Source of the DNA: Halodesulfovibrio sp.
GTDB taxonomy: Bacteria; Desulfobacterota; Desulfovibrionia; Desulfovibrionales; Desulfovibrionaceae
Length of the DNA: 64,000 nucleotides
Direction of reading: 5' to 3'
NCBI RefSeq assembly: GCF_015482765.1
Contig: NZ_JADMLB010000017.1
Location: forward strand, 62,001 to 126,000
Part shown: one piece after another, positions 9,715-20,154 of the stretch
How the letters are laid out: the number at the start of each line of letters is the position of its first letter
How positions within the stretch are numbered: the first letter of the stretch is position 1
Translations under genes and position numbers: made by a program
Notes under the pieces: generated by a model
Told to the model about the DNA's origin: nothing
Database searches by the model: none
Seen by the model: only the letters and a program-made list of their open reading frames with translations

Positions 9715-10503
9715 ATGGCTAACACAGTTTTATTATTCGATATTGGGAATACTAATATTAAAATTGGTATTACACAAAGAGAAGATCTCGCCACAACATA
9801 TGTCTTGCCCACAGACCCGCACCAGACCTCGGATTCTATTGGGTTCCGCATAGGAGACATTCTCTCGCATATGTCTATTTCCCCTGATGACGTCAGGGCA
9901 TGTATCGGCAGCTCTGTTGTGCCGGATATGAACCCTATCATCCGCAAAGCAGTAAAGCGCTATCTTAACCAGCGACTGCTTCTCGCTCCCGAAGACATTC
10001 CTATTCCTTTGGAGAATCGTTACACCCGACCGGAACAGGTTGGCGCTGACCGTCTTGTGGGTGCATATGCAGCTCGCAAGCTGTGTCCTGAAGCCCGCTC
10101 CATCGTTTCTGTAGATTTCGGCACCGCAACAACCTTTGACTGTGTACAAGACAACGCCTACCTTGGCGGACTGATTTGTCCGGGGGTTAAGTCTGCGGCG
10201 TCTGCACTTGCCAGTAATACTGCTAAACTTCCTCAAATCAGTCTGGAAGTACATAGTGATATGCCGGTTTTCGGGCGCAGCACATCAACCAGTATTAATC
10301 ACGGGTTTATTTTCGGTTTTGCTTCCATGACAGAAGGGCTGTGCAAACGCCTCTCAAGCACCCTTGAAGGGCCTATGGAAGTTGTTGCAACCGGCGGTTT
10401 TGCAAAAGATATTGCCCGCGTGGCATCTTGTTTTGATCATGTCCGTTCAGATCTTCTCATGGAAGGTCTGCGGTTATTATATTTGGAAAGTGGCATTCGG
10501 TAA
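9715..10503 (+). CDS. coaX: Type III pantothenate kinase
   Basis: 262 aa, the usual CoaX length. It phosphorylates pantothenate in the first step of coenzyme A synthesis and acts in the cytoplasm. Diagnostic features are the N-terminal DIGNTNIKIG phosphate-binding motif, RPEQVGADRLVGAYAA in the middle, VDFGTATTFDC and GGLICPG. All fit the ASKHA-fold type III enzyme rather than the type I CoaA kinase. The start ATG follows AGAGGAAAT. It lies 79 bases upstream of eno on the same strand without an obvious terminator between them, so cotranscription is possible. Confidence 0.95.
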   Translation: MANTVLLFDIGNTNIKIGITQREDLATTYVLPTDPHQTSDSIGFRIGDILSHMSISPDDVRACIGSSVVPDMNPIIRKAVKRYLNQRLLLAPEDIPIPLENRYTRPEQVGADRLVGAYAARKLCPEARSIVSVDFGTATTFDCVQDNAYLGGLICPGVKSAASALASNTAKLPQISLEVHSDMPVFGRSTSTSINHGFIFGFASMTEGLCKRLSSTLEGPMEVVATGGFAKDIARVASCFDHVRSDLLMEGLRLLYLESGIR

Positions 10504-10513
10504 CACGCCGTAG

Positions 10514-11872
<1,359 letters not shown>

Positions 11873-11898
11873 GCTTCCTTTTGGACAGTCTATAAATA

Positions 11899-11932
11899 AA
11901 GCCGGAGCGCAATTGCGCTTCGGCTTTTTTGT
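11899..11932. terminator. Intrinsic terminator after eno
   Basis: Stem AAGCCGGAGCGC / GCGCTTCGGCTT with an AATT loop and one G-T pair, then six T. It also lies just past the stop of the convergent exonuclease gene. Confidence 0.88.
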
Positions 11933-11951
11933 TACGTAGTTCTAAATGGTA

Positions 11952-12719
11952 TTAAATATCGAGCTCAAGCCAGACAGGACAGTGGTCTGAGCCGAACTGT
12001 GAGTCTTCAATCCATGCATCTTTGATGGAATCTTTTAATTCTTCGGAGACAAAGAAGTAGTCAATACGCCATCCAGTATTGTTTTTACGGGCATTAAAGC
12101 GGTAAGACCACCATGAATATTTGTCTTTAGCGTCTGGATTAACATGGCGGAAGGTGTCAACGTAACCTGCTTCAACCAGCTTATCGAGCCATGCTCTTTC
12201 GATTGGAAGAAAACCCGAAGTGCCTTCGTTAGGTTTTGGGCGTGCAAGATCTACGGGCTTGTGAGCCGTGTTGAAGTCGCCGCAGACCACGATAGGTTTC
12301 GATTTTCTAAGCTCTTCTGCGTGCTCGAGGAAGGCATCGTAAAATCCGAGCTTGTATTCCAGTCGCTCTTCACCGGCCTGTCCGTTTGGAAAGTAAATAT
12401 TGAAGTAATGGAATGCTTCAAATTCCAGATGAATGACACGCCCTTCACCTTGGTATTCACTGTTAGGCAAATCATAGCTTACGCTGAGTGGTTTGAGCTT
12501 AGAGAAGACAGCGGTTCCTGAGTAGCCTTTTTTTACGGTAGAACCAAGCCAGTAGCTGTAAATCCCTTCGGGATGTCTATCTTCTTCAGCAATCTGTTCC
12601 GGCATCGCCTTTGTTTCCTGAATGCCGATTACATCTGCTTCATTTTCTTCAAACCATTGCCATTCGGGCTTTTTACGTACGGCGCGAAAGCCGTTTACAT
12701 TCCAAGAAGTCAGTTTCAT
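11952..12719 (-). CDS. xthA: Exodeoxyribonuclease III
   Basis: 255 aa. An AP endonuclease and 3' exonuclease of base-excision repair in the endonuclease/exonuclease/phosphatase fold. Conserved sites are TSWNVNGFRA at the N-terminus, GIQETKA (metal-binding Glu), YFPNGQ, VVCGDFNTAH, and the terminal GSDHCPVWLEL with the catalytic Asp-His. The frame extends 11 codons upstream, but ATG 12719 is preceded by GAGGAAT and starts at the family's usual MKLTSWNVNG. Monocistronic, divergent from the M24 peptidase; a palindrome in the shared upstream region may control one or both. Confidence 0.96.
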   Translation of the reverse strand: MKLTSWNVNGFRAVRKKPEWQWFEENEADVIGIQETKAMPEQIAEEDRHPEGIYSYWLGSTVKKGYSGTAVFSKLKPLSVSYDLPNSEYQGEGRVIHLEFEAFHYFNIYFPNGQAGEERLEYKLGFYDAFLEHAEELRKSKPIVVCGDFNTAHKPVDLARPKPNEGTSGFLPIERAWLDKLVEAGYVDTFRHVNPDAKDKYSWWSYRFNARKNNTGWRIDYFFVSEELKDSIKDAWIEDSQFGSDHCPVWLELDI

Positions 12720-12781
12720 AGTGATATTCCTCGAGCTGGTGAATTTGCTCATCGAACGTAACGTAGAGGGTTTTTGCCGTC

Positions 12782-12802
12782 AATTAGGAATTGTTCCTAA
12801 TT
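12782..12802. promoter_or_regulatory. Perfect 9-3-9 palindrome, probable operator
   Basis: AATTAGGAA-TTG-TTCCTAATT lies 62 bases upstream of xthA and 160 bases upstream of the M24 peptidase gene. There is no T run, so it looks like a dimeric repressor or activator site rather than a terminator. A smaller hairpin, TGCCTG/CAGGCA, follows at 12812-12829. Confidence 0.55.
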
Positions 12803-12961
12803 TGATTTCATTGCCTGTTGTGACAGGCAGGTATATGCTGTCAGTTTAACCGACACATAAAACAGAAGTTCCAGAATGGTTTGGTTTTATAGACATAATT
12901 GGTTTCTGAAATGGTCTGTTTTTCCTGTATACAATGCTTCTATGAAGGAAATGGGTAGAGT

Positions 12962-14029
12962 ATGATTCAAGTATGCGAAGCAAGGCGCGAAAAACTTCGC
13001 GCACTGATGGATGAAAAAGGGATTGATGCCCTTTTTATCAGTCATGAGGCAAACCGTTACTATTTATCCGGCTTTGAATTACATGATGGGCAGAAAAACG
13101 AATATGCCGGCTATCTGCTTATTACCAAGGACGGGAAAGACTGGTTGTTTACTGATTCCCGTTACTGGGATGCAGCAAAGCGATTGTGGGAAGAATCTCG
13201 AATTTTTATTTACCGAGCAAGTGCCGCTGCATCTATTAATGAGCATATCAAGCAGCTTGGATATAAGCGTGTGGGCTTTGAAGCCCGTACGATTCCATAC
13301 GCGTTCCACAAAGTTTTCGCAGATGGACTTACCTGCGTGGAAGGTGACGGCCTTGTTGAACAATTGAGAATGATTAAAGATGCACATGAAATAGCGTGCC
13401 TTAAAAAAGCATGTGCATTGAACCATAAACTTATGCAGTGGGTTCCGTCTGTTTGTCGTCCGGGACGGACAGAACGTGCTGTAGCTTGGGATATTGAAAA
13501 ATTCTTTCGTGACAACGGTGCCAGCGAATTAGCCTTTGCCTCTATCGTAGCTGTAGGCAAAAATGCAGCGCTTCCTCATGCTATTCCGGGCGATACTGTT
13601 ATTACAGAAGAATGTCCTGTTCTCATCGATGTGGGCTGTCGTTTAGACGATTATTGTTCTGACCAGACCAGAACTATTTGGGTCGGCTCAAATCCTACAG
13701 ATGAGTTTAAACGTACCATGGAATTTGTGCGGACTGCACAGGACGCTTCTATTGCTGCAATGGGACCCGGTATACCTGCTAAAGAAGCGCATGCTGTGGC
13801 TGCGAATGTCTTTGCAGATGCAGGTGTGGCAGAGTATTTCACGCATTCACTTGGGCATGGTGTGGGGCTTGAAACCCACGAAGCTCCTTCCGTAAATTCC
13901 CGTTCTGATGCTGTGTTACAGCCGGGCATGGTTGTTACTGCTGAGCCTGGATTGTATTATCCGGAATGGGGTGGAATTCGCTGGGAACATATGGTTCTTA
14001 TTACTGAAGACGGAGCAGAGCGAATGTAA
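12962..14029 (+). CDS. M24 family metallopeptidase (Xaa-Pro aminopeptidase type)
   Basis: 355 aa with a creatinase-like N-terminal domain (to about residue 130) and a C-terminal pita-bread domain. The five dinuclear-metal ligands are visible: D223 and D234 (DVGCRLDDYCSDQTRT), H299 (HSLGHGVGLETHE), E328 (TAEPG) and E342 (GGIRWE). It should remove N-terminal residues preceding proline from peptides in the cytoplasm. The annotation as PepP/PepQ-type is by fold; exact preference is not determinable. Start ATG with GAAGGAA upstream. It ends before a strong terminator, so it is monocistronic. Confidence 0.9.
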   Translation: MIQVCEARREKLRALMDEKGIDALFISHEANRYYLSGFELHDGQKNEYAGYLLITKDGKDWLFTDSRYWDAAKRLWEESRIFIYRASAAASINEHIKQLGYKRVGFEARTIPYAFHKVFADGLTCVEGDGLVEQLRMIKDAHEIACLKKACALNHKLMQWVPSVCRPGRTERAVAWDIEKFFRDNGASELAFASIVAVGKNAALPHAIPGDTVITEECPVLIDVGCRLDDYCSDQTRTIWVGSNPTDEFKRTMEFVRTAQDASIAAMGPGIPAKEAHAVAANVFADAGVAEYFTHSLGHGVGLETHEAPSVNSRSDAVLQPGMVVTAEPGLYYPEWGGIRWEHMVLITEDGAERM

Positions 14030-14088
14030 TGAAAAGTATGGTACGTATGCGTATCATATTGTTTCTATGAGTTTTCTAGACTTTATAA

Positions 14089-14127
14089 GACCCGTAATGC
14101 GTTTTTTGCATTGCGGGTCATTTTTTT
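14089..14127 (+). terminator. Intrinsic terminator
   Basis: Stem GACCCGTAATGC / GCATTGCGGGTC with a T-rich loop and a trailing run of seven T, 60 bases after the M24 peptidase stop. Confidence 0.88.
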
Positions 14128-14260
14128 AGCCCCATACTCCCTTGAATCCGTTCAGTTATCCCAACCATCATCCTGTTTATCAACGAACGGTGTATGGCAG
14201 AGTGCTACAATGGTGCGTACTCAGAATAGGTACGTGTTCATGGCCATGGGAGGGCTAGGT

Positions 14261-14893
14261 ATGACTAAGATAGTACAATGTTTCGCACTGGTCGCTTGTC
14301 TGTTTTTGCTTGGTGCAGCGAATGTCTCAGCCGATTATACGCAGCAGGATTGTGATAAATTCTATTTTTCAGCGCAGTATGATGAAGCTTATCAATGTAT
14401 TGAATCAATGGCCTCAGAAGGTGATCCGCAGTCGCAGTTCAATTTGGCTGTCCTGTATCATTTGGGACAGGGCGTAGAAAAAGACACGTCGAAAACCATC
14501 TACTGGCTCACGCGTGCCGCAGAGAACGGTCACCCGAATGCTCAATTCGGTATTGGTGCAGCGTATGAAGCCGGATTTGGTGTTGATAAAGATTTGGTCG
14601 CCGCTGCTAAGTGGTACAGCATGGCTGCTAATCAAGGCCATGCTGCAGCGCAGACAAATTTAGGCGTAATGTACGGTAATGGTGAGGGTGTTGAGCAGAA
14701 TTCAATTGAAGCCCTGAAATGGTTTAGACTTGCAGCGTTCAGTGGAAGCAGCAAGGCAAAGCGGAACGCAGAGGTTCTTGCTCAGCATATGACAGATGAA
14801 GATATTTTAGAGGCCGATGCTATGGCGGCAGCATGGGAGCCTGTTGCGTCTGGAAATGTTTCTCCGTTATCTAATCCTTCCGTACATAAGTAG
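14261..14893 (+). CDS. Secreted Sel1-repeat protein
   Basis: 210 aa: a cleavable signal peptide (MTKIVQCFALVACLFLLGAA...VSA|DY) and then three Sel1-like TPR repeats (for example AQFGIGAAYEAGFGVDKD and AQTNLGVMYGNGEGVEQN) covering residues 60-170. Such solenoids mediate protein-protein contacts in the periplasm or envelope; no enzymatic domain is present. The frame is open 50 codons upstream, but ATG 14261 with GGGAGGG just ahead and the signal peptide decide the start. It is followed 8 bases later by a SpoIIAA-like gene, suggesting a two-gene operon. Confidence 0.85.
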   Translation: MTKIVQCFALVACLFLLGAANVSADYTQQDCDKFYFSAQYDEAYQCIESMASEGDPQSQFNLAVLYHLGQGVEKDTSKTIYWLTRAAENGHPNAQFGIGAAYEAGFGVDKDLVAAAKWYSMAANQGHAAAQTNLGVMYGNGEGVEQNSIEALKWFRLAAFSGSSKAKRNAEVLAQHMTDEDILEADAMAAAWEPVASGNVSPLSNPSVHK

Positions 14894-14901
14894 AGGATAG
14901 T

Positions 14902-15264
14902 ATGCTTAAACTAATAGAAGGCTTTGATGATGCAACTCTTGCTGTGGAATCAGAAGGCAGGATTACGCATAAAGATTATGAAGAGGTTATTATTCCACGT
15001 GTAAAAGAAATTTTGCAGACCCATGACAAGGTGAATTGCTTTATGCATTTTACAGAGGGCACAGAGTACTCTGCTGGTGCAATGGCAACTGATGCCGTTT
15101 TTGGTTTGCGACATCTTTTTTCATGGAATAAAGTTGCAATCGTAACAGATCTTAGCTGGGTTCATAAGGCCGCGGGATATTTTTTACCGCTGATGCCGTT
15201 TAAGGCTAAAGTTTTTGTCAACGAAGAATACGAACTTGCCAAGAGTTGGTTGGAAGGTGTGTAG
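14902..15264 (+). CDS. SpoIIAA-like (STAS-related) protein
   Basis: 120 aa, matching the SpoIIAA-like family (PF11964) in its pattern: N-terminal GFDDATLAVESEGRITHKDY, a central FMHFTEG segment, and a conserved W-containing AIVTDLSWVHKAAGYFLPLM. Members have a STAS-like fold and include proteins that bind lipids or partner proteins; the specific role is unknown. It starts with ATG behind GAGGATAGT, eight bases after the Sel1 gene, and ends just before a bidirectional terminator. Confidence 0.8.
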   Translation: MLKLIEGFDDATLAVESEGRITHKDYEEVIIPRVKEILQTHDKVNCFMHFTEGTEYSAGAMATDAVFGLRHLFSWNKVAIVTDLSWVHKAAGYFLPLMPFKAKVFVNEEYELAKSWLEGV

Positions 15265-15296
15265 CCTGAGTAATGTTTTGGCAGGTATGAAGAAAG

Positions 15297-15336
15297 GAAA
15301 GGCTGTTCCGGTGGTTGCGGAACAGCCTTTTTTTAT
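15297..15336. terminator. Bidirectional intrinsic terminator
   Basis: Stem GGCTGTTCCG / CGGAACAGCC (15301-15310 with 15318-15327), A-rich before and T-rich after. The T run overlaps the stop codon of the convergent serine dehydratase gene. Confidence 0.9.
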
Positions 15337-16547
15337 TGTTTTCGGCAGCGTCCTGCGTATGCCTTGGCGAGTCCCCCTGTGGAAGTCTCACGATACAGGC
15401 TTGGCAGATCGTGTCCTGTCTGCTTCATAACGTGCACAACCTCATCAAAGGTAATGTGGTGTGTGCCGTCAGAAAGAATAGCCATTTGTGCACATGAAAG
15501 TGCACGTGTTGCTGCACATGCGTTACGTTCGATGCAAGGAATCTGCACCAGTCCGTCAACGGGATCACAGGTTAGCCCGAGGTGGTGCTCGAGTCCCATT
15601 TCCGCAGCGTATTCAATTTGTCTTAGTGTTCCGCCCAGTAGTTCAGCAGCAGCCCCTGCCGCCATAGCACATGCGGAACCTACTTCGCCCTGACAACCCA
15701 CCTCTGCTCCGGAAATTGAGCCATTAAATTTAATGACATTACCGAATAAGCCTGCGGTTGCCAGTGCACGCAGAATGTCACGACGAGTCAGTTGCTGCTG
15801 TTCTTGAAGGTAGTATAATACTGCCGGAACAACGCCGCTTGCACCGCACGTCGGTGAGGTGACGATAATGCCGCCCCCTGCGTTTTCTTCTGATACAGCA
15901 AGTGCATACGCTGTAATAAGCCCTGTTTGCTGCATTTCTTCAGAGGCACTCCGGCATCTCCGTAAGAAGCGCCATGCCTGTCTGCTGAGCCCGATAGAAC
16001 CCGGTAAAACACCTTGGTTTTCAAGCCCTCTTTTTACTGCTGTTTCCATTGTTTCCCAGACAGTATCCAGAAAATCAAAAATAGTTTCCCCTTCGCATTC
16101 CACTACATATTCCCAGTACGTGATGCCTTTTTGCGAACAGTACTCCATAATTTCTTTCACTGTCGTGATTGGGTAAACAGCCTCGCTTTCTTTTTCTTCT
16201 TGCCCAAGTTCGCGGATTGCTCCACCACCCACACTGAAAAAGGTACGAGAACCTAACAGCTCTCCTTGTTCATCAAACGCTTCAAATGTCATAGCGTTTG
16301 GATGCTCCGGCAAACATTTTTCAGGATGCCATTTAATTGTTGTGTATTCCTTGCCAAGTACTTCCAGTACTGCCTGGTCTGTAAGGTGCCCTTTGCCTGT
16401 AGCAGCAAGGCTTTCATACAGATGTACCACATACCGGTGGGCATGTGTGTACTGCTGTAAAAACAGCTCTGCTGCCCGCTTTGGGCCCATAGTATGACTG
16501 GAAGAAGGTCCGACACCAATTCTGTACAATTCACGAATGGATTTCAT
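15333..16547 (-). CDS. sdaA: L-serine dehydratase, iron-sulfur dependent, single chain
   Basis: 404 aa. It deaminates L-serine to pyruvate and ammonia. The N-terminal beta-domain begins with the family signature ELYRIGVGPSSSHTMGPKRAA. The alpha-domain carries conserved cysteines for the oxygen-labile [4Fe-4S] cluster in SPTCGASGV, EVGCQGEVGSACAMA and LTCDPVDGLVQIPC. The length fits fused one-chain enzymes of Gram-negative bacteria. The ATG has GGAGATGAG upstream. It would feed serine into pyruvate for energy metabolism. It is monocistronic with a long upstream region shared divergently with the porin gene. Confidence 0.95.
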   Translation of the reverse strand: MKSIRELYRIGVGPSSSHTMGPKRAAELFLQQYTHAHRYVVHLYESLAATGKGHLTDQAVLEVLGKEYTTIKWHPEKCLPEHPNAMTFEAFDEQGELLGSRTFFSVGGGAIRELGQEEKESEAVYPITTVKEIMEYCSQKGITYWEYVVECEGETIFDFLDTVWETMETAVKRGLENQGVLPGSIGLSRQAWRFLRRCRSASEEMQQTGLITAYALAVSEENAGGGIIVTSPTCGASGVVPAVLYYLQEQQQLTRRDILRALATAGLFGNVIKFNGSISGAEVGCQGEVGSACAMAAGAAAELLGGTLRQIEYAAEMGLEHHLGLTCDPVDGLVQIPCIERNACAATRALSCAQMAILSDGTHHITFDEVVHVMKQTGHDLPSLYRETSTGGLAKAYAGRCRKQ

Positions 16548-17038
16548 AACAGCTCATCTCCATCTCAAATGAAGAATTGTCTGCCGCTCGACCCCAACAT
16601 TGCGGTTTAAACAATTTTTTACATTTGGAAGAAAACAATTTTTTGTGTTCAGCACCAGTGTTTAGCACACAATCAAAATCTCGGCTGATAAGCAAGCTTT
16701 TCCGAAACGTTTTTTTTATCTTGCTAGAATCGCTGAACACTGTTCACTTTTTTATGAAAAGTAAGCACATCGAAAGTCAATAGTATTGCTATTTTTTATA
16801 AACTAAAAACTCTCAATAAGGGGGATGTGAGTAACACTCTGACGAGTGTATGCAGCTGTCGTTAACAGTGTTTACTGATTGCTAATATCCTGATTTTTCT
16901 TGCAAATAACCGTTCTAACGATTAGGAGAGTGCTACTTCAATTTGATAATAACGACTGAATTGAACGAGGGACACACGATTTTGTAAGGTAGCCAAGGGG
17001 AATGGTTGCTGCATCCTTAACTCACATTAGGAGAGAAT
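16548..17038. promoter_or_regulatory. Divergent regulatory region of sdaA and porin gene with palindromes
   Basis: A 491-base non-coding stretch. Two operator-like inverted repeats stand out: TGAACA-C-TGTTCA at 16734-16746, and ACACTC-TGAC-GAGTGT at 16834-16849. Neither has a terminator T run. The first is about 190 bases from sdaA, the second about 190 bases from the porin start. I identify no specific regulator and no strong promoter. Confidence 0.45.
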
Positions 17039-18277
17039 GTGACTCGTCGTGTAATCCAACTTATTGTTATCTGTTCTATGGTGTTAGCTGCTGTTTCAGT
17101 TCAGGCAGCTGGTTTTGGGATTTATGAGTACAGTGCCCGTGCTAACGCATTGGGTAACTCTGTGATGGCTGGTAAAGCAGACCCTTCTTCTATAGCTGTT
17201 AACCCTGCACAGCTGACACAGCTCGAAGGTACACAGATTGCTATCGGTGCAACCGGAATTTACCCGCAGGCGACTGTAGAGATAGATTCTCCAGCATCTG
17301 ATGCCGGCTCGTATGATGGTGAAAGCAGTCTTTGGACTATGCCGCACTTGTATGTGACACACGCATTAAACGAACAAATTTCTTTTGGTGTCGGTGTATA
17401 TTCTCGCTTCGGTCTTGGTACAGAGTTTAAAAGTTCTTGGCCTGGTGCGTCTGATGTATACAAAGTGGGCATCAAAACCGTCTCCATCAACCCGATTGTC
17501 GGGTACAATGTAACGAAGAATTTTTCTATTGCTATCGGCCCTGAAATTATGTGGTTCGATTTTGACCTTAAGAAAAAGACTGGCCACCGAAGATATCCGG
17601 GATACCTTGATACTGAAATGGGTGGCGATAGCTGGGGAGCAGGCTTCTCTCTTGGCGCTCGTTACCAGTGGAACGATTGGCTTTCTTTTGGTGCGAGCTA
17701 CCGTTCTGAGGTAACTCAGAAGGTTGAGGGTGATATAAAAATGAAATTTGCTGGAGCATCTATCCTTGATAGCGATGCTTCCGGTAAAATCACTCTTCCT
17801 CAGCAGATCGGTTTTGGTATTAATGTTAAGCCAATGGATAAATTGAGCATTGAAGTTGGTGCAACTTGGATTGGCTGGAGTAGCTATAAAGAGCTTAAGG
17901 TTGATTACAATTCTCGATATTCTCCATTTTTGAAGCATAGTAATTACAACGATACTTGGCGCTTTAATATCGGTGCTGAATACAACCTTACAGAGAACTG
18001 GGATTTGCGTGCAAGCTATGTGTACGATGAATCTCCGCTTAACAGCGACAGTTTAAGCTACATGGTTCCTGCGAATGATCGTCAGATCATTGGTGTCGGT
18101 GTAGGCTGGCACAATGCAAATTGGTCTGTAGATGCGAGTTACAACTACTTGTTTATCTCAGATCGTTCTGGTCACGTAGAAGTTACTGACGCTAACGGTA
18201 TTCCATACACTCAGGACTGTGAGTTTAAAGACGGCGATGCTCATCTCGTAGGTATCACTGTCGGCTACAAATTTTAG
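17039..18277 (+). CDS. OmpP1/FadL/TodX-family outer-membrane transporter
   Basis: 412 aa with a signal peptide ending in VQA|AGFGIYEYSARANALGNS, which leads into the family's typical N-terminal hatch motif (residues like SSIAVNPAQLTQLEGTQIAIG). The remainder alternates short amphipathic strands and ends in ITVGYKF with terminal aromatic F, the signal for outer-membrane barrel insertion. Relatives move long-chain fatty acids or other hydrophobic compounds across the outer membrane; the substrate here is unknown. The start is GTG 17039 behind AGGAG; it overlaps an ATG-TGA start-stop pair at 17037-17042 in another frame. Confidence 0.88.
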   Translation: MTRRVIQLIVICSMVLAAVSVQAAGFGIYEYSARANALGNSVMAGKADPSSIAVNPAQLTQLEGTQIAIGATGIYPQATVEIDSPASDAGSYDGESSLWTMPHLYVTHALNEQISFGVGVYSRFGLGTEFKSSWPGASDVYKVGIKTVSINPIVGYNVTKNFSIAIGPEIMWFDFDLKKKTGHRRYPGYLDTEMGGDSWGAGFSLGARYQWNDWLSFGASYRSEVTQKVEGDIKMKFAGASILDSDASGKITLPQQIGFGINVKPMDKLSIEVGATWIGWSSYKELKVDYNSRYSPFLKHSNYNDTWRFNIGAEYNLTENWDLRASYVYDESPLNSDSLSYMVPANDRQIIGVGVGWHNANWSVDASYNYLFISDRSGHVEVTDANGIPYTQDCEFKDGDAHLVGITVGYKF

Positions 18278-18297
18278 TAGTTAGGATATAAGCAAGT

Positions 18298-18332
18298 AAA
18301 AAGGGCTGTCCGTATTGGACAGCCCTTTTTTA
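18298..18332 (+). terminator. Intrinsic terminator after the porin gene
   Basis: Stem AAAAGGGCTGTCC / GGACAGCCCTTTT with a short loop and six T. It also sits just beyond the 3' end of convergent asnS. Confidence 0.92.
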
Positions 18333-18359
18333 TATCTTTTAGGCAGCGTCGTATTGAAT

Positions 18360-19745
18360 CTAAAATTCAATGTGCTGAGGGGTACGTGGGAACGGAATAA
18401 CGTCACGAATGTTTGAAATACCGGTCACAAGCATAAGAAGGCGTTCAAAGCCCATTCCGAATCCGGCATGAGGAACTGAGCCGAAGCGGCGAAGGTCTGT
18501 GTACCACCAGTAGTCTTCAGGGTTCTGACCCATTTCATTAATGCGTTCAAGAAGAACGTCCATACGTTCTTCACGCTGAGAGCCGCCGATCAGTTCACCG
18601 ATGCGTGGAACGAGAACGTCCATCGCCGCTACAGTTTTGCCGTCATCGTTCATTCGCATGTAGAATGCTTTAATATCTTTAGGGTAGTCATATACGATAA
18701 CAGGCTTTTTGAAATGTTCTTCAGCAAGGTAACGTTCGTGTTCTGTCTGAAGGTCAATGCCCCATTCAACAGGGAATTCCCATTTCTTTTTTGCAGCAGA
18801 AAGCAGTTCAACAGCTTCTGTGTAGCTTACACGTGCAAATGGTTCGTTGATGATGTTCTCAAGACGTCCCATGAGTTCTTTATCAACAAATTTTGCAAAA
18901 AGTTCGATGTCATCAGCGCAATTATCAAGAATGTGCTTAACAACGTATTTGGTCATCTCTTCAGCGAGATCCATGTTGTCTTCATTGTCGGCAAAAGCAA
19001 CTTCTGGTTCGATCATCCAGAATTCAGCAGCGTGACGTGGAGTGTTGGAGTTTTCCGCGCGGAATGTTGGGCCGAAGGTGTAAACTTTGCCAAGCCCCAT
19101 TGCGAGGAGTTCTGCTTCGAGCTGGCCGGATACAGTTAAGTTGGCTTCACGACCGAAAAAGTCATTATCAAATACGGAGCCTTCTTTTGGTGCTTCAACG
19201 CCTGTCGCAGGCAGTGTGGAAACACGGAACATTTCACCAGCACCTTCGCAGTCTGAACCGGTCAGGATTGGTGTGTGAACATTAAAGAACCCTTTGTCAC
19301 GATAGAAATTGTGAATAGCGAAGGATGCTTCAGAACGAATTCTGAATGTTGCGCCGTATTTGTTGGTGCGGGGACGAAGGTGAGCAATCTGGCGAAGGAA
19401 TTCGTCAGAATGACGCTTTTTCTGGAGCGGGAAATCATCTGCATCAGCAGTGCCGAGTAATTTAAGTTCTGTAGCGCGAACTTCCCATTTCTGACCTTTA
19501 CCCGGAGAAGGGACAAGTTCACCAAGCACTTCGACAGCAGCGCCGGTGGTTACATCTTTAATGATCTCATAGGTCGGTACAGATTCGTCGACAATGGCTT
19601 GCAGGTTTTTAAGGCAAGAGCCGTCGTTCATTTCAAGAAATGAAAAGCCCTTGGCGTCACGTCTGGTTCGTACCCAGCCGCAAATTTTAATTTCTTTAGT
19701 AGCCTCTTCTGCCTGCAATGCATCAACAATGGGGGTTCTACGCAT
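18360..19745 (-). CDS. asnS: Asparaginyl-tRNA synthetase
   Basis: 461 aa class IIb synthetase that charges tRNA-Asn with asparagine. An N-terminal OB-fold anticodon-binding domain ([24 protein letters not shown]) is followed by the catalytic domain: motif 2 [21 protein letters not shown] and motif 3 near the C-terminus [15 protein letters not shown]. The N-terminal open frame is longer, but ATG 19745 has AAGGAG and starts the conserved region. Presence of asnS implies direct Asn-tRNA charging rather than only the amidotransferase route. Monocistronic. Confidence 0.97.
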   Translation of the reverse strand: MRRTPIVDALQAEEATKEIKICGWVRTRRDAKGFSFLEMNDGSCLKNLQAIVDESVPTYEIIKDVTTGAAVEVLGELVPSPGKGQKWEVRATELKLLGTADADDFPLQKKRHSDEFLRQIAHLRPRTNKYGATFRIRSEASFAIHNFYRDKGFFNVHTPILTGSDCEGAGEMFRVSTLPATGVEAPKEGSVFDNDFFGREANLTVSGQLEAELLAMGLGKVYTFGPTFRAENSNTPRHAAEFWMIEPEVAFADNEDNMDLAEEMTKYVVKHILDNCADDIELFAKFVDKELMGRLENIINEPFARVSYTEAVELLSAAKKKWEFPVEWGIDLQTEHERYLAEEHFKKPVIVYDYPKDIKAFYMRMNDDGKTVAAMDVLVPRIGELIGGSQREERMDVLLERINEMGQNPEDYWWYTDLRRFGSVPHAGFGMGFERLLMLVTGISNIRDVIPFPRTPQHIEF

Positions 19746-20154
19746 TCCCTGTCTCCTTACAGTCGTGTAGCGGTATACAATGCCGTAGTCGGCACTGTTA
19801 TTTACTTGGTATTGAAGCTCTATAACTGACTTGCAAGTCCACTGCAATTTGATATTACTTGCTATTATGAAGATGGGTTTATGTCTGACTGTTTGAAATA
19901 ATGATAAAAAGCTGCGTTACGTCTTTTGTTGAAAAAAACAATGCAACTCAATGGCGTTGAGTTGGAAATAACCTTATGTACTGTATATTTCAGCAGCAAT
20001 TTGGAAAGAAAGAGCTTGCTTACTTGCAACTGCTTAAGGCAAACAGTACAAAAAATGTTGGTATGAAATGCATAATTATTTTCATACGGACTCGCCTGTC
20101 ACGACGATTCTTTTTATGCACCCTAACCTTCTGAAAGACCGGTCCGGAGGACGC
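19746..20154. promoter_or_regulatory. Divergent region of asnS and dsbA-like gene with two inverted repeats
   Basis: 409 bases without a supported gene. It holds a perfect 8-5-8 inverted repeat CAACTCAA/TTGAGTTG at 19944-19964 and a perfect 8-bp repeat GTATGAAA/TTTCATAC at 20061-20087 with an 11-base AT-rich loop. The second lies 68 bases upstream of the dsbA-like start and could be an operator or leader hairpin. Confidence 0.45.

Noticed and set aside
12812-12829. Hairpin TGCCTG/CAGGCA as a terminator
   Set aside because: Only six base pairs and no T run on either strand.
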